A stretch of DNA of 64,000 nt from Haloferula sp. BvORR071 (lineage in GTDB: Bacteria; Verrucomicrobiota; Verrucomicrobiia; Verrucomicrobiales; Akkermansiaceae): the NCBI RefSeq assembly GCF_000739615.1, contig NZ_BATP01000047.1, positions 114,211 to 178,210 on the forward strand, given 5' to 3'. Shown piece after piece: positions 18,674 to 27,170 of this stretch (position 1 is its first letter; the number at the start of each line of letters is the position of its first letter). A program made the position numbers and the translations under genes. The notes below the pieces were generated by a model. It was not told the DNA's origin. It saw only the letters and a list, made by a program, of their open reading frames with translations, and did no database searches.

Positions 18674-18759
18674 TCTTGTTGGGGTCGATGGTCGCCAGCG
18701 GAAAGGGTGCGGGGGCTCTTGACCCGGTGCCCGCCGCTGGCGATTGTCTTTCGGGAAAC

Positions 18760-19320
18760 ATGAACCTCGTCGAACTGGCCTCCCGAATCAAAGCGACCCG
18801 CATGGCCAAGGGCTACACGCTCGACCGCGTGGCTGAGATTTCCGGTCTGGGCAAGGGCTTGTTGTCGAAGGTGGAGAACTTCCGGGTCACGCCATCGCTG
18901 CCAACCCTGGCGAAGCTCTGCGAGGCGCTCGGGATGAGCTTGTCGGAACTCTTCGAGGGGCTGGATGAGAAGCCGAAGCTGAGCATCACGAGGGTGGCGG
19001 AGCGCAAGGAGATCGAACGCGACCGCGACCAATCCGATATCAACTACCACGCGCTGGCCCACGGCCGGCCTGACCGGAACATGGATCCCTTCGTGCTGGA
19101 TATCCCAGCGGGCGGGGGACGGCGCGAGGCAATGCCGCACGAGGGCGAGGAATTCCTGATCGTGCTGAAGGGCGGGGTGTCCTTCGAATACAACGGCGAG
19201 GTGCACCAGCTGAAGGAAGGCGACTCGGCTTACTTCGATGCCGAGGTGGACCACCGGGTCTTCAATCCCGGGGCGAAGGAGGCGAAGCTGCTGTGCGTTT
19301 TCCTCGGGCGGCCGATGTGA
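18760..19320 (+). CDS. XRE-family regulator with C-terminal cupin domain
   Basis: The 186-residue product has an N-terminal helix-turn-helix (residues 3-62: ELASRIKATRMAKGYTLDRV to LGMSLSELFEGL) and a C-terminal cupin barrel with PHEGEEFLIVLKGGVSFEYNG and KEGDSAYFDAEVDHRVFNPG. This is the usual arrangement of XRE-cupin sensors that bind a small ligand and control nearby genes. The ATG at 18760 puts the HTH at the N-terminus; the upstream extension to 18676 is not family-like. A possible promoter (TTGACC, 17 bases, GATTGT) lies just upstream. Target and ligand cannot be read from context. Confidence 0.86.
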   Translation: MNLVELASRIKATRMAKGYTLDRVAEISGLGKGLLSKVENFRVTPSLPTLAKLCEALGMSLSELFEGLDEKPKLSITRVAERKEIERDRDQSDINYHALAHGRPDRNMDPFVLDIPAGGGRREAMPHEGEEFLIVLKGGVSFEYNGEVHQLKEGDSAYFDAEVDHRVFNPGAKEAKLLCVFLGRPM

Positions 19321-19324
19321 TTTT

Positions 19325-20290
19325 TCAGGACGCGGCTTCCGCCGCCTTGGGATCGCGGTGGAGATCGACCTTGAAGCCATCCACGGGCTTGGGTTTCATG
19401 CCGAGATGCATCGCGAGGGTCATCGCATCGAAGGGCGCGTGGACCTTCACGTCATTGTCGAAATACACGAAGACATCGCGGCCGGACTTTCGCGGTGAGG
19501 GTGGGGGAGTGAGGCGCTGGGCCTCCTGCGGGCTCCCGCCCTTGGCCCAGCGGCGTATCTTGCGCTCCCAGGCATCGAGGGCGCGCTTGGTATAGCCGCT
19601 CTTGTAGAGTTCATCGTGGCCGTGCAGGCGGACGTAGACGAAGTCTGCGGTGAGGTCCTCGATGAAGGGCCACTTCTTGGCGGCATCAGCGACGACGATG
19701 GCGATCTCGTGCTCACGGAGGAGTTCAATGAACTCCGGGATCTCGAAGGAGCGGTGGCGGATTTCGATGGCGTGCCGCAGCCGGACATCAGTGCGCGCCT
19801 TGAGCACGGCGCGCTCGGGTAAGCGTCCGTCGTGGGACTTGGCGAGATGCGCAGCCTCCTTGCTGCTGCGCGGAAGGAGCTTGAAGAATGCCTCCAGGAG
19901 CGCGCGGTCGTAGCTGAAGCTCGGCGGGAATTGCCAGAGGAAGGGACCCTGCTTTTCGCCGAGCTGGAGTAAGCCCGAGGCGAAGAAGTTCGCGAGTGGT
20001 CCTTTGACGTCCTTCAAGCGCCGGATGTGGGTGATGAAGCGATTGCCCTTCACCGAGAAGCGAAAGTTCTCCGGTACTGTGTCGTACCATCTGCGAATGC
20101 TGGAGGCGCGCTGAAGGGAATAGAAGGTGCCATTGATCTCGATCGAGCGGAGGGCCCGCGAGGCATACTCCAGCTCGCGGTGCTGGGGCAGCTCCTCCGG
20201 ATAGAAGACTTTGCGCCATGGCGGATAGGTCCAGCCGGAGATGCCGATGCGGATGTCCCGAGTGGCTTGCGGTGTGAGCGTCTTGCTCAT
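19325..20290 (-). CDS. YecE/DUF72-family protein
   Basis: This 321-residue cytoplasmic protein opens with RIGISGWTYPPWRKVFYPEEL, followed by SIEINGTFYSLQ, FRFSVKGNRFITHIRRLKD and, near the C-terminus, FVYVRLHGHDELYKSGY and DVFVYFDNDVKVHAPFDAM. These are the defining blocks of the DUF72 (YecE) TIM-barrel family, whose biochemical role is unsettled. The ATG at 20290 is chosen because the 50 residues upstream are not family-like and overlap the next gene. It converges on the XRE-cupin gene with a gap of four bases. Confidence 0.85.
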   Translation of the reverse strand: MSKTLTPQATRDIRIGISGWTYPPWRKVFYPEELPQHRELEYASRALRSIEINGTFYSLQRASSIRRWYDTVPENFRFSVKGNRFITHIRRLKDVKGPLANFFASGLLQLGEKQGPFLWQFPPSFSYDRALLEAFFKLLPRSSKEAAHLAKSHDGRLPERAVLKARTDVRLRHAIEIRHRSFEIPEFIELLREHEIAIVVADAAKKWPFIEDLTADFVYVRLHGHDELYKSGYTKRALDAWERKIRRWAKGGSPQEAQRLTPPPSPRKSGRDVFVYFDNDVKVHAPFDAMTLAMHLGMKPKPVDGFKVDLHRDPKAAEAAS

Positions 20291-20409
20291 GCATCCCTCT
20301 TCGCATCCGGCATGCCAGCCTTGGATGAAGGTCCCCCGGACGGGAAGCCCGCGGCTGGAATTTCTCCCGATGCGCGATGCACGGCTGGCTTTGACATTCT
20401 GCAATTCAT

Positions 20410-21006
20410 TCACCATCCGCCGTAGTGCCAGACGAACCATCCGCCACCGAGCGCCTCTTGGTCGTAGTAGTAGCTGGAGCCGACGGGGGCCCCGCTAGGG
20501 CTGAAGTAGAAGCCCCGCCTGCCCCAGAGGATCTCGTCCTTGTCGAAGGTGAGCTGCAAGCGAGTCGGGTCGCGATCCGCAGAGGCGAAGGAGAAGAGCC
20601 CGATCCAGTGCTTGTCCTTTATCCTCTCGGAGGACGGATGTGACATGGCAAATCGATCAAGGCTGGAGCGGCTGAGGGCGAAGGCCACCTTGAATGGTAT
20701 GCCGTTCATCCCGAGCATAGCGAGGAAGACCGCAGCGCTGGGATAGAGGAGCCACACGCGCACGCCGTCCATGATGCGGGGAGCTGAGTCGCGCTTCTGA
20801 TTGCGGTAATTGGCGATCGAGCGCGTGGTGATGCGGAGGAGGATAAAGAGCAAGGCGAGCGTGAAGAGAAGCGCGCCTGCGGCCATCCAGTTCAAGTCAT
20901 AGCCGGGCACCCTCATACCCCAGAGGAAGCAACAGCAACCGATGCCCAGGGCCACACGCAGTGGCTTGTCATGGGTGGAGGCAAGATATCGGAAAACAGA
21001 GTTCAT
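20410..21006 (-). CDS. Hypothetical membrane protein
   Basis: I do not recognise this 198-residue protein. Three hydrophobic helices are visible: LRVALGIGCCCFLWG, WMAAGALLFTLALLFILLRI and VRVWLLYPSAAVFLAML. They are followed by a soluble C-terminal region rich in aromatic residues (LTFDKDEILWGRRGFYFSP, then SSYYYDQEALGGGWFVWHYGGW). The ATG at 21006 begins MNSVFRYLAS; an upstream extension to 21045 is possible but weaker. It lies 119 bases upstream of the DUF72 gene on the same strand. Confidence 0.5.
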   Translation of the reverse strand: MNSVFRYLASTHDKPLRVALGIGCCCFLWGMRVPGYDLNWMAAGALLFTLALLFILLRITTRSIANYRNQKRDSAPRIMDGVRVWLLYPSAAVFLAMLGMNGIPFKVAFALSRSSLDRFAMSHPSSERIKDKHWIGLFSFASADRDPTRLQLTFDKDEILWGRRGFYFSPSGAPVGSSYYYDQEALGGGWFVWHYGGW

Positions 21007-21146
21007 CAGGACGAGCCATCGTGAACCGATTCCTGTTATCCTCAAAATTGATTTGAAGGCCGCCGCTCATCGACTGCGGCGATGATGGCTCGCTGCGGCG
21101 GTGAGATTGTTTTGAAACATCGCCTTTGTTAGTCAGTATAAGCTGT

Positions 21147-22451
21147 ATGACAACCGTCGCTCCTCCCGCCGATGGCTCTCCGGCCGTTCCCGCCGTTCAA
21201 GCAAAGGCCCAACGCATCACCTCGATCGATGCGCTGCGTGGTTTCGTGATGTTCACGATGATCTTCGTGAATGATCTGGCCGGTGCTCCACGACATTTGG
21301 TGCCGGATTGGATGGTCCACTATAGCGACCGTCATCGCGGCGGTAGTGGGATGACCTTAGTCGATCTGGTCTTTCCCGCCTTCATTTTCATCGTCGGCAT
21401 GTCGATTCCCTTTGCGCTGGGCTCGCGCTTGGCCAAGGGCGAGGCGCTGTGGAAGATCGTGCTGCACATCCTGGGGCGGACGCTGGCGCTGCTGGCGATC
21501 GGGATCGTCATGGTGAATGAGTTGCCCGACGCCGGGAATCTCGGGTGGTCGCCCTCACTGTGGGCAGTGCTGATGTTCGGCTCGGCGATCCTTGCCTTCT
21601 CATCGCTCACGCCTCCCAGTGGTTTGAGTGTGTCGCCGCGGCCGCGTTTTTGGAAGGTGCTGAATCTGGTAATCCGCAGCATCGGCTATGCGGGGCTGAT
21701 TTGGCTGGCCTTTGCTTGGCGTGGGAATGAGGCGGAGAACCGGATCATCACGCTCACGCCATTCCACATCAACCGCGACTGGTATGGCATCCTGGGGCTG
21801 ATCGCCTGGGCTTATCTGGCGGCGGCGCTGATCTTCCTGGTATTCCGTGGCCGCCGGACCGCCTTGCTCGGCTGCGTGGCCTTGATGACCTGTTTCTACG
21901 CTGCCGACCGGAAGGGCTTCTTCGAGGATTTCTGGCCGAATCAATACGTCGACTTTGGCAGCACCTTGGGGGCGCAGGCGGCCATTGCCGTTGCCGGGCT
22001 GCTGCTCGCCTCGATCCTGGTGGCAGCGGACATGAAGCAGCACCGCACGCGGATTGGTTTTACCCTGCTATTCATCGCTGGCTTCGCTGCCGCGGCGATG
22101 CTGACAAAGGGGCTGTACGGAATCAGCAAGAACGCGGCCACCCCTGCCTGGTGCCTGTGGGCGAGTGCCATCACCGCTGCCCTGTGGCTGCTATTCTATC
22201 TGGTCTGTGATGTGGCGCGTGCCGGTGTGGTGGCCAAGCCCTTGGCCGTCGCCGGGCAGAATGTGCTGCTGGCTTACCTGATCTCAGAGATGCTGCCATC
22301 GCTCCTGCCGCTGCTGCATCTTGACGATTGGTACGGCCATCTTGGGGAAGCATCGCTGGGAGCCGCGGTGGGAAGGTCAATCGGGTGCTCGGTAGTGATA
22401 CTGGCGGTGACCGCCTTGCTGAATCGCTTGGGCTTCCGCTTGAAACTGTAG
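21147..22451 (+). CDS. Heparan-alpha-glucosaminide N-acetyltransferase-like membrane protein (DUF5009)
   Basis: The 434-residue polytopic membrane protein begins with the HGSNAT/DUF5009 signature RITSIDALRGFVMFTMIFVNDL and continues with GMTLVDLVFPAFIFIVGMSIPFALG, then about ten further helices. Members are thought to move acetyl or other acyl groups from cytoplasmic acyl-CoA to a periplasmic sugar, a role here inferred from family only. The ATG at 21147 is preferred over one 21 bases upstream. A TATAAG box lies a few bases before the start, suggesting a very short leader. It has no obvious partners. Confidence 0.78.
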   Translation: MTTVAPPADGSPAVPAVQAKAQRITSIDALRGFVMFTMIFVNDLAGAPRHLVPDWMVHYSDRHRGGSGMTLVDLVFPAFIFIVGMSIPFALGSRLAKGEALWKIVLHILGRTLALLAIGIVMVNELPDAGNLGWSPSLWAVLMFGSAILAFSSLTPPSGLSVSPRPRFWKVLNLVIRSIGYAGLIWLAFAWRGNEAENRIITLTPFHINRDWYGILGLIAWAYLAAALIFLVFRGRRTALLGCVALMTCFYAADRKGFFEDFWPNQYVDFGSTLGAQAAIAVAGLLLASILVAADMKQHRTRIGFTLLFIAGFAAAAMLTKGLYGISKNAATPAWCLWASAITAALWLLFYLVCDVARAGVVAKPLAVAGQNVLLAYLISEMLPSLLPLLHLDDWYGHLGEASLGAAVGRSIGCSVVILAVTALLNRLGFRLKL

Positions 22452-22494
22452 GATGGTTTGGAGTCAGGTTAGGATTGGGACACAGAAAGCCCGG

Positions 22495-23577
22495 TTATTC
22501 CAAGCTGGTGTCGCCAGCATGCGTGCTCTTGCTCGCCTTGTTAGGCAGGGTCTTGGCGGCTTGCTCGAGCGTCTCGATCCCTTCCTTTTCTCCCTCGGCC
22601 TCAAGAAGGGTTCGGCGACGTTCAGAAAAGATTTCATATTCGGCGGAGGCGAGGGCATCTGCTTCTTCCTTGGACACAGAGCCGGCATTCTCCAAGATAT
22701 CGCGATCGTTGAATCGCAGAAACTCGTCGAGCTTGCTTTGCCAGTCGCGCAGGAACACCTGCCTCCGGCGTCGCGCCTGATCTTCAGCGAAATCTAGCCA
22801 CATCACCACGATCCGGTTCAACTCGTCGATCTCACTTTCGGTCAGGAAATTCTTTGCAACGGTCACGTCCGCCTTACGCACGACACTTCCCTTCCAAGTG
22901 GTCAGGCCCATATTCGGCTCGGAGGCATTCGCTCGACGATGGATCAGCTCCGCGGCAGTCAGCCCGGTGGCAGCGAAATGGAGCTTGTTCTGGATGATCT
23001 GAAAGAAGCGACCGGTATCCGCAGCGGCCGGCTGATAGTCCGCCGCCATGGCAAAGATCTCTTTTACCCGTAAATACATTCGTCGCTCGCTGGCGCGGAT
23101 ATCCCGGATCCGGGCGAGCAATTCGTCGAAGTAATCGGGGATGCCGACCTGAGGGCTGGGCGGGTTCTTCAGGCGCTCGTCATCGAGGGTGAAACCTTTC
23201 ACCAGGAATTCACGGAGCCGTTCGGTGGCCCAGCGGCGGAACTGCATGCCACGCGCCGACCGGACCCGATAGCCGACCGCAAGGATGGCATCGAGATTGT
23301 AGTGTTCGATTAGCCGCGCGACCTCACGGGAGCCCTCTTGGCGAACTATTCGGAATTTCCTAATAGTTGCGGCGGGGTCGATTTCCCCCGTTTCGTAGAG
23401 AACTTTCAGATGTTCGTTGATCGTGGGAACCGCGACCTCAAAAAGCTCAGCCATCAGCTTCTGACTGAGCCACAGAGTCTCCTGCTCAAAGCGGCAATCG
23501 ACGCGGGTCCGGCCGTCCTCCGTAGTATAGAGGAGGAACTCTCCGGCGGGCTCGGGGAGCTGGTTGTCATCGGGCAT
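22495..23577 (-). CDS. RhuM-family protein
   Basis: This 360-residue protein matches the virulence RhuM family, named after a Salmonella SPI-3 gene. Typical blocks are EFLLYTTEDGRTRVDCRFEQ, TLWLSQKLMAELFEV, VPTINEHLKVLYETGEID and IEHYNLDAILAVGYRVRS. The N-terminal part looks like a DNA-binding or KilA-N-like module. The family occurs patchily, often in mobile or defence-related regions, and its molecular function is unknown. It converges on the acyltransferase gene, with no integrase or phage gene beside it. The C-terminal 80 residues are charged and probably helical. Confidence 0.85.
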   Translation of the reverse strand: MPDDNQLPEPAGEFLLYTTEDGRTRVDCRFEQETLWLSQKLMAELFEVAVPTINEHLKVLYETGEIDPAATIRKFRIVRQEGSREVARLIEHYNLDAILAVGYRVRSARGMQFRRWATERLREFLVKGFTLDDERLKNPPSPQVGIPDYFDELLARIRDIRASERRMYLRVKEIFAMAADYQPAAADTGRFFQIIQNKLHFAATGLTAAELIHRRANASEPNMGLTTWKGSVVRKADVTVAKNFLTESEIDELNRIVVMWLDFAEDQARRRRQVFLRDWQSKLDEFLRFNDRDILENAGSVSKEEADALASAEYEIFSERRRTLLEAEGEKEGIETLEQAAKTLPNKASKSTHAGDTSLE

Positions 23578-23725
23578 GCTGCGAGGCCAAGCTACTGGCT
23601 CGCTATCATAAGGGCGAGAATTTAGAGAGAGCGTCCCAAGGCCGGAGTCTCGACGGCGGAAAGCTCTGGGGATAGGTTAGATCCGAGATCGGCAAGATCG
23701 CGTCTGATTGCACCGCAACAAAAGC

Positions 23726-24460
23726 ATGAAACCAACTGACCAAGCAGGGCATATCATCGCGATGGGTGGCGGAGGATTCTCGATGGAATCCGACAACACT
23801 CTGATGGATGACTTCGTCCTCTCGCTGTCACCGCGACAGCCGGCGAAGGTTTGCTTCGTCCCGACTGCCAGCGCAGATTCGGCCACGTATCTGCTGAAGT
23901 TCTACCGGGCTTTCAGCGGGCGGGCGATCGCGACAGACCTGACGATTTTCGATCCTGCCTCGACGCCGCGGCGGCCAGCCCGGTCGTCCGAGCTGGAAGC
24001 CTTCGTGGCGGAGCAGGACATCATCTACGTCGGTGGCGGCAGCACCGCGAACCTGCTCGCCATCTGGCGGGCGCACGGCTTGGACAAGATCCTGCGCGAG
24101 GCATGGCTGAAGGGAAAGATCCTCTGCGGCGTGAGCGCGGGGATGATCTGTTGGTTCCGTTCCTGCGTCACGGATTCCTTCGGTGATGTGGCACCGCTCG
24201 ATGATGGCTTGGGCCTGATCGATGCTTCGGCCTGCCCGCACTATGATGGCGAGGCCGAGCGCCGCCCGACCTATCAGCGGCTCGTGGGCGAGGGTTTTCA
24301 GGCCGGCTATGCTGCCGACGATGGCGCGGCGCTTTACTTCCGGGGCACCGAGCTGGTGGAGGTCATCAGCTCGCAGGCCGGTGCAGCGGCCTACCGCGTG
24401 GAGCTGGCCGAGGGAAAGGTCGTCGAGACCAAGCTGCCGGTGCGTCTCCTGGGGACCTGA
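23726..24460 (+). CDS. Peptidase S51 (dipeptidase E/cyanophycinase-like)
   Basis: This 244-residue protein has the S51 layout: a start IIAMGGGGFSME, the block QDIIYVGGGSTANLLAIW at 97-114, and the nucleophile elbow GVSAGM with Ser137. Family members are class I amidotransferase-fold serine peptidases acting on Asp-X dipeptides or cyanophycin-like substrates. The C-terminal acid/His region includes ACPHYDGEAERRPTYQ. The ATG at 23726 is used; a TTG 18 bases earlier is weaker. It overlaps the next gene at TGATG, and both encode related amidotransferase-like folds. Confidence 0.85.
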   Translation: MKPTDQAGHIIAMGGGGFSMESDNTLMDDFVLSLSPRQPAKVCFVPTASADSATYLLKFYRAFSGRAIATDLTIFDPASTPRRPARSSELEAFVAEQDIIYVGGGSTANLLAIWRAHGLDKILREAWLKGKILCGVSAGMICWFRSCVTDSFGDVAPLDDGLGLIDASACPHYDGEAERRPTYQRLVGEGFQAGYAADDGAALYFRGTELVEVISSQAGAAAYRVELAEGKVVETKLPVRLLGT

Positions 24461-25320
24461 TGAAAGGAGAGGATTGCCTCTGCCGTTTGCGCCGCATGCG
24501 ACTCGCTGCTGGTCTCGCCTTTGTCCTCGGTATTCTGGCTCCCATCGTCTTGGCGGAGGAAGCTCCGAAGCCGATCCGTGTCGGTGTGCTGTCCGCTTCG
24601 GATGCGCCTGCGGCGAATACCAGCCAGGGACTCTACATCAAGATCCTGAAGGACGCGGGCATGGAGGCTGGGCCGGTCTCTGCGCAGATGGTGAAGGACG
24701 GTGCCTTGGACAAGCTGGATCTCTTCATCATCGGTGGCGGCAGCGGGACCGCCTTCAACAAATCCCTGGGCCCCGATGGCGGGGCGAAGGTGGAGGCCTT
24801 CGTGAAGAAAGGGGGAGGGGCGATGGGCAGTTGCGCGGGCGGCTACTCCTTCGTGCGCGGGCACAATGAGGCCCTGCGCTACATCGAGATCGCCAATGCG
24901 GTCTGCATCGATACCGAGAATGGCCGCTGGGTCCGCGGCAGCGGTGAAGTCATGATCTCCCCGCGCGGCGAAGGCCTGTCCCAGCGCAAGATCTTCTACG
25001 CGAACGGCCCGCTGTGGAAGATCACCGATGCGCCGGGATTCGGGCGGACGGAGGCGCTGGCGACCTTCGTGACGGACATGAAGAAGGAAGGCGATCCCGG
25101 GGGTGTCATGCCCGGCACTCCCGCAATTCTAGCAGGCAGCTTCGGCGAGGGACGCTACGTGCTCTTCAGCGCCCATCCGGAGTTCAAGTGGAAGTATGGC
25201 AACACTCCCATGATCGTGGATGCCGCCCGCTGGGTGGTGCGGGGCAAGCTGCCGGAGGAAGAGAAGATCAACTATGCAGCGGTGTTTCCTTCGATGTCAG
25301 AGAAGGCGGCGAAGGAGTGA
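24460..25320 (+). CDS. Exported BPL_N-type (biotin ligase N-terminal domain-like) class I amidotransferase-fold protein
   Basis: The 286-residue product has a signal peptide (a second Met at residue 13 begins the hydrophobic part), so it should act outside the cytoplasm. The fold is class I amidotransferase-like: IRVGVLSASDAP, LDLFIIGGGSGTAFN, the nucleophile elbow MGSCAGGYSF (Cys125) and a C-terminal LFSAHPEFK with candidate His-Glu residues. This matches the domain family named after the N-terminus of some biotin-protein ligases, whose stand-alone role is unknown. Translation is coupled to the upstream S51 peptidase gene by TGATG overlap. A role in periplasmic peptide or amide hydrolysis is inference. 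Confidence 0.75.
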   Translation: MKGEDCLCRLRRMRLAAGLAFVLGILAPIVLAEEAPKPIRVGVLSASDAPAANTSQGLYIKILKDAGMEAGPVSAQMVKDGALDKLDLFIIGGGSGTAFNKSLGPDGGAKVEAFVKKGGGAMGSCAGGYSFVRGHNEALRYIEIANAVCIDTENGRWVRGSGEVMISPRGEGLSQRKIFYANGPLWKITDAPGFGRTEALATFVTDMKKEGDPGGVMPGTPAILAGSFGEGRYVLFSAHPEFKWKYGNTPMIVDAARWVVRGKLPEEEKINYAAVFPSMSEKAAKE

Positions 25321-25330
25321 CGCCGGATCT

Positions 25331-25732
25331 TCACGGGTGAATCAAAGGGACGCTTGGGAAGTAGCTGCGATATCGATCCACGTCCCGGGTGAGCAGGGTG
25401 AAGCCCTCCGCCTGGGCATGTGCCCCGATAAAGAAATCTGCCAGCGGCGCGCTCTTTGTTCCTCCATTGCGGCGATAGTTGCGGAAGGCTTGGGAGGCGA
25501 GAAACAGAGCTTCGCGGGGCAGCTCCAAGTAAATAAGGCCGAGGGATGCCAGAATCGCTTCCACGTCCTCAATCTTGCCTGCCGAGTGGCAGAGCTCGGT
25601 GTAGATCAGGGGATTGATCGCTAGCCGGTGAACCAGTCCTGCGAGCTGTCCACTGGACCAGCCGAGCCAAACGGGGTCGGCTCCTGTGATGTCGAGAATC
25701 ACGTTGGTATCGACCAGGACGAGATCAGTCAT
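25331..25732 (-). CDS. PIN-domain ribonuclease toxin (VapC/FitB-like)
   Basis: The 133-residue protein carries all four PIN-domain acidic residues: Asp8 (VLVDTN), Glu46 (YTELC), Asp99 (LADFFIGAHA) and Asp117 (TRDVDRY). It should be a magnesium-dependent ribonuclease that cuts RNA when freed from its antitoxin. The start overlaps the antitoxin gene by eight bases, so the two are translated together. The length is normal for the family and no key residue is missing, so the toxin is probably functional. Confidence 0.92.
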   Translation of the reverse strand: MTDLVLVDTNVILDITGADPVWLGWSSGQLAGLVHRLAINPLIYTELCHSAGKIEDVEAILASLGLIYLELPREALFLASQAFRNYRRNGGTKSAPLADFFIGAHAQAEGFTLLTRDVDRYRSYFPSVPLIHP

Positions 25733-25985
25733 CGCTGCGGAGTTCCCTCATCATTTCATCCGTGGTCTTGCCGGCTGTGCGGCTCTTCCAAATGCCAGTG
25801 ACAGCCTTCAGACGCTCGCGCATTTCCTCCGGCGTGCGCGGGGGACTGACCCGGGATTCCAATACAGCCGCGCTCAGGATCTCGCGGGCCTCTGCCTCCA
25901 TCGAGCGACCATTGCTTGCCGCCCTGAGGCGAAGCTGCTGTTTCACCGGCTCGGCGAGGTTCCGGATGGTTAAAGTGGTGCTCAT
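25725..25985 (-). CDS. Ribbon-helix-helix antitoxin (FitA-like)
   Basis: This 86-residue protein has an N-terminal ribbon-helix-helix fold, STTLTIRNLAEPVKQQLRLRAASNGRSMEAEAREIL, as in FitA/VapB antitoxins. A C-terminal tail (KAVTGIWKSRTAGKTTDEMMRELR) probably wraps the toxin's active site. It precedes and overlaps the PIN toxin. A perfect 18-base palindrome lies just upstream of its start and is probably the operator through which the complex represses its own operon. Confidence 0.9.
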   Translation of the reverse strand: MSTTLTIRNLAEPVKQQLRLRAASNGRSMEAEAREILSAAVLESRVSPPRTPEEMRERLKAVTGIWKSRTAGKTTDEMMRELRSDD

Positions 25986-25991
25986 GGATAA

Positions 25992-26020
25992 TCTGTAAGC
26001 AATGCTAGCATTGCTGTCAA
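25992..26020 (-). promoter_or_regulatory. Promoter with embedded palindromic operator for the toxin-antitoxin operon
   Basis: Read on the minus strand: TTGACA at 26020-26015, a 17-base spacer, then TACAGA at 25997-25992, about seven bases before the antitoxin ATG. The palindrome AGCAATGCTAGCATTGCT (25998-26015) is perfect over 18 bases and fills the spacer. That is the expected place for a ribbon-helix-helix autorepressor to block RNA polymerase. The -10 match is only partial. Confidence 0.75.
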
Positions 26021-26046
26021 ATTGGAGCGGACCAAGCGATCCCGTG

Positions 26047-26084
26047 AAAAAGGAAAAAGCCCGCCTCCATGCGGAGACGGGCTT
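26047..26084 (-). terminator. Intrinsic terminator of tsf
   Basis: On the minus strand a GC-rich stem, AAGCCCG-CTCC paired with GGAG-CGGGCTT around a GCAT loop, runs into TTTTTCCTTTTT. It lies about 65 bases after the tsf stop and is a canonical Rho-independent terminator. Confidence 0.88.
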
Positions 26085-26149
26085 GGTCCAAAGGGGGAGT
26101 GGTTCGGGTGAACGAACCCAGTTGTCAGCAGAGATCTGCTTCCGAAGTC

Positions 26150-27016
26150 TTAGTCGCCGAGGCCGAAGCGGACGAAGCGCTTCACCACGAGGGTGTCGCC
26201 CACTTCCTTGCCCTTGGCTTCCACGAGCTTCTTGATGGTGGTGTCCGGGTCCTTCACGAAGGCCTGCTCGAGGAGCACGGCTTCGGAGAAGAACTTGCCG
26301 ATCTTGCCTTCCACGATCTTCTCGATCATCGCTTCGGGCTTGCCTTCGGCGGCGAGCTGGGCGCGGTAGATTTCTTTCTCCGCTTCGACGATGTCGGCGG
26401 TGATTTCGTCGCGGGACAGGCCCTTCGGTGCGGCGGCGGCGATGTGCAGGGTGATGTCCTTCACGAGGTCGCGGAACTCATCCTTCGCGGCGGTCTCGCC
26501 GGAGGCCGCGGAAACTTCCAAGAGCACGCCGACCTTGCCACCCATGTGGATGTACTGGGCGATCGAGCCACCGTCCTGCAGGTCGAAGCGCTCGAACTTG
26601 CGGAGACGGATGTTCTCGCCGAGCTCAAGCACCTTGGCCTTCACGAAGTCTTCGACAGTGCCTTCAGCCTTTTTCACGGCGAGGGCTTCCTCAAGGTTCT
26701 TGGCGTCAGAAGCAGCGAGGGTATCAGCAATTTCATCGACGAACTTCACGTAGTTCTCGTTGCGGGAGACGAAGTCGGTCTCGCAGTTCACTTCGATCAG
26801 GATGCCGGATTTGCCGTCACTGGTGAGGCGGGCGGCGATGATGCCTTCCGTGCCGCCCCGGGTCGCCATGGTGCTGGACTTCATGATGCCCTTTTCGCGG
26901 AGGTACTTCACGGCGGCGTCGATGTCGCCATTGGTTTCCGTGAGTGCCTTCTTGCACTCCATCATGCCGACGTTGGTCTTCTTGCGGAGTTCGTTAACGA
27001 GCGATGCAGTAATCAT
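26150..27016 (-). CDS. tsf: Translation elongation factor Ts
   Basis: EF-Ts is the guanine-nucleotide exchange factor that regenerates EF-Tu-GTP. The 288-residue product has the N-terminal UBA-like module with the signature LRKKTNVGMMECKKALTE, followed by the dimerisation core containing GILIEVNCETDFVSRN and the C-terminal half with KVGVLLEVS. It is downstream of rpsB on the same strand, the standard order. A strong terminator follows, and hairpins separate it from rpsB. Confidence 0.97.
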   Translation of the reverse strand: MITASLVNELRKKTNVGMMECKKALTETNGDIDAAVKYLREKGIMKSSTMATRGGTEGIIAARLTSDGKSGILIEVNCETDFVSRNENYVKFVDEIADTLAASDAKNLEEALAVKKAEGTVEDFVKAKVLELGENIRLRKFERFDLQDGGSIAQYIHMGGKVGVLLEVSAASGETAAKDEFRDLVKDITLHIAAAAPKGLSRDEITADIVEAEKEIYRAQLAAEGKPEAMIEKIVEGKIGKFFSEAVLLEQAFVKDPDTTIKKLVEAKGKEVGDTLVVKRFVRFGLGD

Positions 27017-27081
27017 TTTGGGAAGTGGTCGGAGACCGGTTGGGCGGTATTAGAGTCAGGGAAAGGGGCCAGAGAGCTGGA

Positions 27082-27156
27082 ATGAAAACGCGGATCGGCT
27101 TTTTGAAAGGCCGGATCCGCGGGAGAGTTCCGGCTGCGGGGATTGCCCGCAGCCGG
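27082..27156 (-). terminator. Two successive hairpins between rpsB and tsf
   Basis: Read on the minus strand after the rpsB stop, the first hairpin is a perfect 11-base stem, CCGGCTGCGGG/CCCGCAGCCGG (27130-27156), with a five-base loop. The second (27090-27120) is GCGGATC-GGC paired with GCC-GATCCGC with one bulged C, followed by GTTTTCATT. This is a plausible partial terminator or attenuator that could lower tsf expression relative to rpsB. A role as an mRNA processing site is equally possible. Confidence 0.6.
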
Positions 27157-27170
27157 GGAAATGTGACGGA

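Noticed and set aside
22495..25985. Prophage or integrative element around the RhuM and toxin-antitoxin genes
   Set aside because: No integrase, capsid, replication gene or attachment-site duplication was seen, and the genes between are ordinary chromosomal types.
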